A stretch of 5,534 nucleotides of DNA from Lachnospiraceae bacterium (GTDB lineage: Bacteria; Bacillota; Clostridia; Lachnospirales; Lachnospiraceae). A program made the position numbers and the translations under genes. Shown here piece by piece: positions 1-4,686 of this stretch. Position 1 is the stretch's first letter. Each line of letters opens with the position of its first letter. The notes below the pieces were generated by a model. It was not told where the DNA came from. It was given only the letters and a program-made list of their open reading frames with translations, and made no database searches. The stretch is from assembly GCA_024699395.1 (NCBI GenBank), contig JAILPU010000167.1, positions 1 through 5,534 on the forward strand, in the 5' to 3' direction.

Positions 1-2
1 AG

Positions 3-155
3 TACTCTAAACAGCTTATTAGCTCTGCGCACAGGTTCTTAAAAGACGAGACCGTGTGTCGGACTTCAAGGTATACACAGAATGATTTTTTCAACTCTGT
101 ATCAGAGCTTGTTTTGTGTGATACCGGAAAGGATGTGAAAAATGGCATTATATAA
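3..155 (+). CDS. C-terminal end of an unidentified upstream protein (partial)
   Basis: An open frame enters from the left edge and runs 50 codons to a TAA at 153-155. It contains no ATG, so it is read as the 3' end of a gene starting outside the window. Its stop lies 14 nt inside dnaX, an overlap typical of translationally coupled operon genes, and the dnaX Shine-Dalgarno lies inside it. I see no better promoter for dnaX between 1 and 141, which fits co-transcription. The visible tail is hydrophilic, with no membrane segment or recognisable motif (it ends GKDVKNGII), so no function is proposed. The alternative is that the upstream gene ends at 40-42 in another frame and this frame is open by chance; 150 nt is too short to exclude that. 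Confidence 0.4.
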   Translation, partial: YSKQLISSAHRFLKDETVCRTSRYTQNDFFNSVSELVLCDTGKDVKNGII

Positions 156-1569
156 CAAAATGCGTCCTAAAACCTTATCTGAGGTTATGGGACAGGAAAA
201 AATAGTGAAGGTTTTAAAAGATAATCTTTTAAATGACCACCTTCCGAACGCAATGCTTTTTGTCGGTACCAGAGGAACAGGTAAGACAAGTGTTGCCAGA
301 ATCATCTCTAAGATCGTTAACTGTATGGATTCCGATAAATTATCCTGTTGTGACAACTGTCCGTCATGTATCGCTGTTAATCAGGGTAGTAGCCTTGATG
401 TTATTGAGCTTGACGCCGCAAGTAACAACGGTGTTGATGATATCAGAGGAATCATTGAAAAGGCATATTATAAGCCGGTAGCGGTTAAAAAGGTCATTAT
501 TCTTGATGAGGTGCATATGCTGTCCAACGGAGCGTTTAATGCCTTATTAAAGATCTTGGAAGAGCCGCCGGCGGGGTGCCTGTTCATTCTTTGTACCACC
601 GAGTATCATAAGATACCGGCAACTATCGTTTCCAGATGCAGAAAGTACTGTTTTGAAGCGATAAGTGAAGAGACTATAAAGGATAAGCTTTTGGCTATAT
701 CAAAGAAGATAGGAGTTAATGCAGAAGATGAAGCTTTAGCTCTTATAGCAAAGGCTGCCAAAGGGTCAATGAGAGATGCGGAAAGCATCTTTGAAACCTT
801 TATAGATTCTGACACTGTCACTGCTCTAAACGTAAGAGAAATGCTTGGATATTCAAACGAAGAGCACATCTTTAAGCTTTTAAAGGCGATAAAGGATGAG
901 GAAGTTTCCACGTGCTTTTCAATCATAAAAGAGTTACAGAATATGGGTATTTCCTTAATTAATTTTTGCGAGCAGGTATTTCAGGTACTTTTTGATATCC
1001 TGGAGGTTCAGCTTTCGGGTGATATCTCTTCGTTTAACAAAAGAGGTAATTACTGCGATGAGATCCTTATACTGGTTGATTCTTTTTCAAAGGAGCAGGT
1101 TTTTAAGATAATAAAGACCTTTGAAGAAATCTATGCAAAAAGGAATGAGGATCTTTCTCTTCTTATTCCGGTCAGTATAGTTGGTCTTTGCGGTGTTGAG
1201 GATTCGTTAAAAGAACTTAAGAAACGGATTAGTGTGCTTGAAGGCTTGATTACTTCGTGTAATGAACCTAAGGAGACGGTGGTGAGAGAAGAAACGCATG
1301 ATAAGTCAGTAATAGAAGTGCCTACAGAGTTTGAGCCTGTATTAGAAGAAAAAGAGTCTGATCCGACTTCTACAAAGGAAATCACAAATGAAACTAAAGT
1401 TTCGGATCTTACGGATGCTGACTTTGAGGAACTTAGGGAACTTGGATTTGTCGTGGAAGACAGTACCGGTGTAACTGAAGAATCAAAGGAAGATGCCAAA
1501 GAGAAGCCGGTGATAAAAAAGAAGTCCGGCATGGATTTCTTTGAAGATTTTGCCCGTCAGTTTGCTTAA
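142..1569 (+). CDS. dnaX: DNA polymerase III subunit gamma/tau (DnaX), short form, clamp-loader ATPase
   Basis: DnaX is the motor of the clamp loader, which uses ATP to open the beta sliding clamp and place it on primed DNA. Seen in the 475 residues: the N-terminal RPKTLSEVMGQE box (8-19); Walker A GTRGTGKTS (42-50); a zinc module with C61, C70, C73 and C76; the DAASNNGVDDIR segment (91-102); Walker B ILDEVH (120-125); sensor 1 and the SRC arginine finger (151-166, R165); and sensor 2 GSMRD (208-212). The family norm after sensor 2 is close to ALSLLDQ, but here it is AESIFET, a divergent version. A helical domain III for oligomerisation follows to about 365. Residues 370-455 are an acidic low-complexity linker, then comes a short tail MDFFEDFARQFA. 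Chromosomal Firmicute DnaX is usually about 530-560 aa with a polymerase-binding tau domain, which seems missing here. The start is fixed by AAAGGATG just upstream. The following gene is not ybaB, arguing for a non-chromosomal or second copy. Confidence 0.95.
   Translation: MALYNKMRPKTLSEVMGQEKIVKVLKDNLLNDHLPNAMLFVGTRGTGKTSVARIISKIVNCMDSDKLSCCDNCPSCIAVNQGSSLDVIELDAASNNGVDDIRGIIEKAYYKPVAVKKVIILDEVHMLSNGAFNALLKILEEPPAGCLFILCTTEYHKIPATIVSRCRKYCFEAISEETIKDKLLAISKKIGVNAEDEALALIAKAAKGSMRDAESIFETFIDSDTVTALNVREMLGYSNEEHIFKLLKAIKDEEVSTCFSIIKELQNMGISLINFCEQVFQVLFDILEVQLSGDISSFNKRGNYCDEILILVDSFSKEQVFKIIKTFEEIYAKRNEDLSLLIPVSIVGLCGVEDSLKELKKRISVLEGLITSCNEPKETVVREETHDKSVIEVPTEFEPVLEEKESDPTSTKEITNETKVSDLTDADFEELRELGFVVEDSTGVTEESKEDAKEKPVIKKKSGMDFFEDFARQFA
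1506..1530 (+). other. candidate -1 ribosomal frameshift site in dnaX
   Basis: The heptamer A AAA AAG (1515-1521) lies in the zero-frame phase ATA AAA AAG, the same heptamer and phase as the programmed frameshift site of E. coli dnaX. It sits in the loop of a potential 5-bp stem, GCCGG (1506-1510) with CCGGC (1526-1530). A Shine-Dalgarno-like AAAGGAAG lies at 1485-1492, about 22 nt upstream, which is farther than in E. coli. A -1 slip would add EVRHGFL and stop at TGA 1542-1544, giving about 467 aa and replacing the MDFFEDFARQFA tail. Lysine runs in A-rich genes often create this heptamer by chance, so function is unproven. Confidence 0.3.
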
Positions 1570-1599
1570 CATAATCTCGGAAAAAGGAGGAAGAATCGT

Positions 1600-1857
1600 A
1601 TGAGAGATTTCTTTTTAAAAGAAAAGTCAAAAGTAATAATGATCGATCTAAGTGCATTAAAACAGGAGCTTTTAAAACATAACGTATCTATCTCAGAAGA
1701 TTTGGATGCCTTTTCTGAGTCAGTAGCTGTTGGAAATACGGATATTCTTCTGAACGGCTTAAGAGAGATAGCCAGAACAGGGCAAACTGAGAGTCAGTTT
1801 AAGGCTGTGAGTCTTCTAAGAAGGATAGAAGAATTATCAAAACGTTGCGTTAGTTAG
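1600..1857 (+). CDS. small protein of unknown function downstream of dnaX
   Basis: This gene encodes 85 residues with no signal peptide or membrane segment and is not recognised as a known family. It is preceded by a near-perfect AGGAGG (1585-1590) nine bases before ATG 1600, which decides this start over the in-frame ATG at 1639, which has no ribosome site. It begins 30 nt after the dnaX stop and should be co-transcribed and well translated. The sequence looks helical: an amphipathic N-terminal stretch (IDLSALKQELLKHN, 15-28), an acidic middle (about 32-41), and a C-terminal segment with REIARTGQTESQFKAVSLLR (55-74) rich in alternating charge. In chromosomal loci the gene after dnaX is ybaB, a nucleoid-associated protein of about 105 aa. 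This product lacks the YbaB glycine/methionine-rich start and pattern, so I do not call it YbaB. A role beside the clamp loader is only suggested by position. Confidence 0.8.
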   Translation: MRDFFLKEKSKVIMIDLSALKQELLKHNVSISEDLDAFSESVAVGNTDILLNGLREIARTGQTESQFKAVSLLRRIEELSKRCVS

Positions 1858-1981
1858 TTTTTGGTCTTTACTATTTTGCTTTTTGTGTAATTCTATCATC
1901 ATAAGGAAGTAGTAAACATGTTAAGGGAGAACTATGCATGAGCAGGTACTACCTTTTGACGACAAGAATTATATATTTTTT

Positions 1982-2011
1982 GACCGTAGCGTAATGCTGC
2001 GGTCTTTTTTT
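1982..2011 (+). terminator. intrinsic terminator closing the dnaX operon
   Basis: A 9-bp stem GACCGTAGC (1982-1990) pairs with GCTGCGGTC (1996-2004), with one T-G wobble and a 5-nt loop GTAAT. Seven T residues follow directly. This is a textbook Rho-independent terminator on the + strand, 124 nt after the stop of the 85-aa gene. Confidence 0.9.
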
Positions 2012-2035
2012 GTTTCAAAAAGTTCGATGCTCACG

Positions 2036-2061
2036 TTTTACTCACGAAATGCTCAGTAAAA
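2036..2061. promoter_or_regulatory. operator-like inverted repeat upstream of the lipoprotein promoter
   Basis: TTTTACT (2036-2042) and AGTAAAA (2055-2061) form a perfect 7+7 inverted repeat with a 12-nt spacer. It overlaps three CTCA-starting units at 2030, 2041 and 2052, spaced exactly 11 nt, about one DNA turn. It lies about 90 bp before the -10 element of the next gene, a position suited to an activator or repressor site. No regulator family is identified. Confidence 0.35.
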
Positions 2062-2072
2062 GTAGCAATTAT

Positions 2073-2140
2073 AGAGTCTCAATTTCAATTTAAGCGGTCG
2101 GGCGTCAGACTCTTATTTTAGATCTAACTACTTAGACTCT
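2073..2140. repeat. AGACTCT repeats at the lipoprotein promoter
   Basis: AGACTCT occurs at 2107-2113 and again at 2134-2140 (27 nt apart), and inverted as AGAGTCT at 2073-2079. The last copy overlaps the -35 region of the predicted promoter. Three exact 7-mers in 68 nt are consistent with a transcription-factor site or a hairpin, but chance cannot be ruled out. Confidence 0.35.
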
Positions 2141-2148
2141 CTCTTGTA

Positions 2149-2157
2149 TGTTATACT
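2149..2157 (+). promoter_or_regulatory. extended -10 sigma-A promoter for the lipoprotein operon
   Basis: TG (2149-2150), one base, then TATACT (2152-2157) make an extended -10 element. The 17-bp-spaced -35 position (2129-2134, TACTTA) is a poor match, and TTAGAC (2132-2137) is only 14 bp away, so the promoter would rely on the TG element or on an activator. It predicts a transcript start near 2164 and an untranslated leader of about 88 nt. Confidence 0.55.
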
Positions 2158-2251
2158 ATATTTCGAGGGCAAATAAGCCATTGCGAAGAATTCGCCAAAA
2201 ACCAAAATATGAAGAGCGGTTTTGTATATTTTTTAGAGGGGTTTATCAATT

Positions 2252-3142
2252 ATGAAGTTTATTTCTAAAATGAAGCCAGTGGTATTGTTTGCCATGATGA
2301 CTATATTAATATCGGCATGTGCACAGGACGAAAACGATACTGTCACAGAGCTTGAGGGAGAATCGATAATAGAACCGATAGTAGAAAGTATTGCTGAAGA
2401 GGAAGAGAATATTGCGGTATACTCGGAAAATGAATTCGTGACCTATGAATCGATTTCGGATTTGTTTAAAGGAACCGATTTAAACTGGAATGAATCGGAA
2501 GCATACCAAAATGCTGTATCGGCTTATGAAACCTGTATTGGTCTTGACTCTTTTGGTGATGAAGAAGGAAAAGTCTTGAAACATGATATGGCAAGGTTTA
2601 AGGTCGCATATATTGATGAAGATGATATTCCTGAATTGGCAATCTGTTTTGGAACGCTACGTGGTTGTGGTATTCACATTTTTAAATATGATCCGGAGTT
2701 AAATGAGACCAGGTGGATCGGCGAATACGGATACGATGGTTTTTGCTATTATACAGAAAAGAAAAATCGAATAGGTGCTTCATACGGCGGTATGGGGCTT
2801 TTCCATTATTATGTTTCTAAGATAGAAGACTATAAACCTGTTTTGATCGATGTTACCTGTTATGATGGAAACGGATTCCAATGGGGCCCGGAAGCTGGTG
2901 AATACTACTTTCATAAACCTTCATTACCGGATCTAACCGGTGCTAAACTGGAGGATGGAAGCGAGCCTGATTATTATGAAGATTTTGAGCGAGAATGGAT
3001 GATTTCAGCAGAGGAATGCGCCAGACTTGATGATGAGGACATGTGTACTGCCGGTATTCAATCGACACAATTCCATTATGATGAAATGAAACCGGCGAAG
3101 TTTAAAGATGGTGGTAAAACGTTTGCTTGGGCACTTTTTTAG
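2252..3142 (+). CDS. secreted lipoprotein with IDxDxIPEL-type motif, function unknown
   Basis: The 296-aa product begins with a lipoprotein signal peptide: K2, K6 and K8, a hydrophobic stretch 9-20, and the lipobox I20-S21-A22-C23. It should be lipid-anchored on the outer face of the membrane after cleavage before C23. An acidic tether follows (25-54), as is usual for surface lipoproteins. The globular part carries FKVAYIDEDDIPELAICFG (116-134), a version of the ID(x)DG(x)IPEL motif, reminiscent of FG-GAP/calcium-loop repeats, found in many Lachnospiraceae lipoproteins. Next come HIFKYD (142-147) and a Gly/Tyr-rich part (157-188). One consensus glycine of the motif is replaced, so metal binding is uncertain. 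AGAGGGG (2235-2241) gives the ribosome site 10 nt before ATG. The 3199 gene follows after 56 nt, probably in the same transcript. No enzymatic residues are recognised. Export is well supported; the biochemical role is not. Confidence 0.85.
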   Translation: MKFISKMKPVVLFAMMTILISACAQDENDTVTELEGESIIEPIVESIAEEEENIAVYSENEFVTYESISDLFKGTDLNWNESEAYQNAVSAYETCIGLDSFGDEEGKVLKHDMARFKVAYIDEDDIPELAICFGTLRGCGIHIFKYDPELNETRWIGEYGYDGFCYYTEKKNRIGASYGGMGLFHYYVSKIEDYKPVLIDVTCYDGNGFQWGPEAGEYYFHKPSLPDLTGAKLEDGSEPDYYEDFEREWMISAEECARLDDEDMCTAGIQSTQFHYDEMKPAKFKDGGKTFAWALF

Positions 3143-3198
3143 AAAAGCTTTCTATGGCGTTTGATCAAACAGGATGGAAAGGCAAAGGGGGTTATTAA

Positions 3199-3870
3199 AT
3201 GCCTATAGATGAATTTGATTATTTATTTGATTTTCTGGATGGAGATCTGGAGAATCCTAAGACTTCTGAACAAATACAAGAGGACGTAGAGAACCGTTTT
3301 AAGATTGTAAGTGAGAATGAAAAAAATTTTCCAAAAGGATCCATTCAGATTGTTTGTGATCCGGGAATCAAAGATGCGTTTAACTTTGATTTTGATTGGT
3401 TTGGCACCATACAAGAGGCTACTTCCGAATATGGTATAAGAGTAGTACTTAACCCGGAAAGTGTTGACTTTTATATTCCGGGAGACGATGTATGTAACAT
3501 AAAGGCGTCATCGGAAGACCGCGTTTGGATGGTAAACCAACTTTTATCTCTTATATATGATCGTCATGAATTAGACTCTGAACTGGACCATGTAGAGTTT
3601 CACCCGATCTTCAATGGGTGTGAGTTTGGTTATGAACGGTTTGTCCATAACGATAATGATCAATATATGGCGTTTGCCAAGAAGATTTCCAAAATGGCTC
3701 CTAAGGATATTTGCGTCTTTATAAATGGATCCTTAACATTAATGGACGTAATGGTTATTAAGGAAGCACTGGGTGATTTTGACATTAATACGGATTTCAG
3801 GATCTTATGGCGCTGTACTGAGGAATATGGAGACGGAGTGGGCATTGTATCTGTATTCACCCGGATGTAG
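3199..3870 (+). CDS. uncharacterised cytoplasmic protein with a possible FtsZ C-terminal-domain-like half
   Basis: The gene encodes 223 acidic residues with no signal peptide or membrane segment, and the ribosome site AAGGGGG ends about 8 nt before ATG. Residues 1-45 are acidic and probably helical or disordered. Residues 46-100 look like an alpha/beta unit (IQIVCDPG, RVVLNPESVDFYIPG), not recognised. From about 111 the order of elements resembles the end of helix H7 and the C-terminal domain of FtsZ/tubulin: a helix NQLLSLIY; DSELDHV (compare the family's NVDFADV); a helix FAKKISK; the strand and turn FINGSLTLMDV (compare NITGGxDLTLxEV); NTDFRILW (compare NIIFG); and GDGVGIVSVFTR (compare DEVRVTVIAT). 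The GTP-binding domain and its GGGTGTG loop are absent, so it cannot be a GTPase or a normal filament subunit. This rests on pattern reading by eye. The gene is certain; the fold assignment is tentative. Confidence 0.8.
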   Translation: MPIDEFDYLFDFLDGDLENPKTSEQIQEDVENRFKIVSENEKNFPKGSIQIVCDPGIKDAFNFDFDWFGTIQEATSEYGIRVVLNPESVDFYIPGDDVCNIKASSEDRVWMVNQLLSLIYDRHELDSELDHVEFHPIFNGCEFGYERFVHNDNDQYMAFAKKISKMAPKDICVFINGSLTLMDVMVIKEALGDFDINTDFRILWRCTEEYGDGVGIVSVFTRM

Positions 3871-3959
3871 TGGTCTTAATTTCTTGCTCACGGCGTGTTA
3901 AAGAATAATTAGTTTTTCTTAAGTGTTTTTCCAAGCAATATAATATATTATTTTCCCTA

Positions 3960-3988
3960 TTGCATTTTTATAAAGCATATTGTATTAT
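3960..3988 (+). promoter_or_regulatory. sigma-A promoter for ssb
   Basis: TTGCAT (3960-3965) and TATTAT (3983-3988) are separated by exactly 17 nt, a good housekeeping promoter. It would start transcription near 3995 and give ssb a leader of about 160 nt. An inverted repeat GCAATA (3935-3940)/TATTGC (3958-3963), with a 12-bp AT palindrome inside it (3940-3951), overlaps the -35 box and could be an operator. Confidence 0.6.
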
Positions 3989-4015
3989 GATGGTAATTTC
4001 TTTTTGTTTTTACGT

Positions 4016-4021
4016 TATAAT
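4016..4021 (+). promoter_or_regulatory. consensus -10 box, possible second ssb promoter
   Basis: A perfect TATAAT lies at 4016-4021. The region 17 bp upstream (about 3993-3998) has no good -35 match and there is no TG extension, so on its own it is a weak candidate. It would start near 4028, still upstream of the leader terminator. Confidence 0.3.
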
Positions 4022-4095
4022 TGAATAATCATTCGATTGTGTGAAAAGTCCCCCACAGGGCTGTAAAAATGGAAGGAAGCTATACTGTTAATTTA

Positions 4096-4123
4096 GCATC
4101 TACATTGCGTAGGTGCTTTTTTT
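4096..4123 (+). terminator. intrinsic terminator in the ssb leader (possible attenuator)
   Basis: GCATCTAC (4096-4103) pairs with GTAGGTGC (4109-4116), eight pairs with one T-G wobble and loop ATTGC, followed by seven T residues. It lies between the predicted ssb promoters and the ssb start, 31 nt before ATG. It either ends transcripts from upstream (the 3199 gene has no other visible terminator), with ssb expressed by read-through or from a promoter I missed, or it works as an attenuator for ssb. Confidence 0.8.
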
Positions 4124-4154
4124 GTGCTTATTTTGCACGGAAAGGAAAGGGTTA

Positions 4155-4586
4155 ATGAACAAAGTAGTCATGATGGGACGTCTCACAAGAGATCCTGAGG
4201 TTAGGTACTCGCAAAACGCAAACGGCCAGACCGCTGTTGCAAGGTTTTCAATAGCGGTTGACAGGAGGTTTAAGCGTGATGGCGATCCTGCGGCAGATTT
4301 CTTCAACTGCACATCTTTTGGAAAGCAGGGAGAGTTTGTCGAGAAGTATCTGAAGAAAGGTGTAAAGATTCTTATTACCGGAAGGTTACAGAATGATAAT
4401 TACACCAATAAGGACGGCCAGATGGTTTACGGCTTCCAGATTTTGGTTGACGAGATTGAATTTTGCGAGTCAAAGCAGTCTCAAGGCTCAAATGCGGGGC
4501 AAAGCAGTTCCGGAGGCAGCGATGCCGACGTAAACGGTTTCATGCAGATACCTGAAGGTATCGATGAAGAGCTTCCGTTTATTTAA
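4155..4586 (+). CDS. ssb: single-stranded DNA-binding protein
   Basis: SSB coats single-stranded DNA during replication, recombination and repair, and its C-terminal tail recruits partner proteins. The 143-aa product has the classic N-terminal MNKVVMMGRLTRDPEVRY (1-18) and OB-fold strands FSIAVDR (31-37). It also carries the family signature DFFNCTSFGKQGEFVEKYLK (48-67) with NYTNKDGQMVYG (82-93) and a final strand ILVDEIEF (96-103). A Gly/Ser/Gln-rich flexible linker follows (about 106-126), then the acidic tip GIDEELPFI. The usual tip ends in (D/E)-x-(L/I)-P-F; here one isoleucine follows the phenylalanine, a small variation at a residue that partners contact. ATG 4155 was chosen over the in-frame 4113 because the MNKV start is conserved and AAAGGAAAGG (4141-4150) lies just upstream; the longer version would also start inside the terminator. 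Together with dnaX it marks a replication region. Confidence 0.96.
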   Translation: MNKVVMMGRLTRDPEVRYSQNANGQTAVARFSIAVDRRFKRDGDPAADFFNCTSFGKQGEFVEKYLKKGVKILITGRLQNDNYTNKDGQMVYGFQILVDEIEFCESKQSQGSNAGQSSSGGSDADVNGFMQIPEGIDEELPFI

Positions 4587-4607
4587 ACATTACAACTGAA
4601 TACATCA

Positions 4608-4673
4608 GGGCATAAGCCCGACCCAAATGGGTGCAACAATTATTTTATTGCGGCACCCAAGGGGGTGTCGCGG
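4608..4673 (+). ncRNA. tandem-hairpin leader element before the DUF5688-type gene
   Basis: Nearly every base of this 66-nt stretch can pair locally: GGGC/GCCC (4608-4619), ACCC/GGGT (4621-4632), a weak AT-looped GCAA/TTGC (4633-4651), and a strong 9-bp hairpin GCGGCACCC/GGGTGTCGC with loop AAGG (4650-4671). A competing 7-bp pairing, TGGGTGC (4628-4634) with GCACCCA (4653-4659), would break hairpins two and four. The last hairpin ends 5 nt before the GGAG ribosome site (4677-4680) of the next gene. There is no T-tract, so it is not an intrinsic terminator. It does not match a riboswitch I know. A cis-acting RNA controlling translation or stability is an inference. Confidence 0.45.
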
Positions 4674-4686
4674 AATGGAGAAAAAT

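Larger units (their letters stand above)
1858..2251. other. 394-nt intergenic region with terminator, repeats and promoter
   Basis: No convincing protein gene was found on either strand. In order it contains: very short ORFs with ribosome sites (1918-1941 and 1938-1994), the dnaX-operon terminator (1982-2011), a 7+7 inverted repeat overlapping three 11-bp-phased CTCA repeats (2030-2061), AGACTCT repeats (2073-2140), an extended -10 promoter (2149-2157), and an untranslated leader with a small hairpin GCGAA/TTCGC (2183-2195) and AAAACC/GGTTTT (2198-2223) before the lipoprotein gene. Confidence 0.7.

Noticed and set aside
95..114. Hairpin CTCTG/CAGAG followed by CTTGTTTT before dnaX, a possible terminator
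   Set aside because: The stem is only 5 bp and the T-run is broken. It also lies inside an open reading frame that overlaps dnaX.
1131..1532. 133-codon ORF on the - strand inside dnaX, and other - strand ORFs in the window
   Set aside because: They are antisense to strongly supported genes, with serine-rich or hydrophobic shadow composition and no ribosome sites.
1934..2059. A 41-codon ORF spanning the terminator (MHEQVLPFDDKNYIFFDRS…)
   Set aside because: Its ribosome site would be only 3-4 nt from the ATG, it crosses the terminator and the repeat region, and its second half looks unlike protein.
3159..3170. Perfect 12-base palindrome GTTTGATCAAAC between the lipoprotein and 3199 genes
   Set aside because: No promoter is seen nearby, it has no loop for an RNA hairpin, and a single such palindrome in several kb is not remarkable.
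4113..4154. In-frame upstream start for ssb adding 14 residues
   Set aside because: It starts inside the terminator stem, lacks a ribosome site, and would extend past the conserved MNKV N-terminus.
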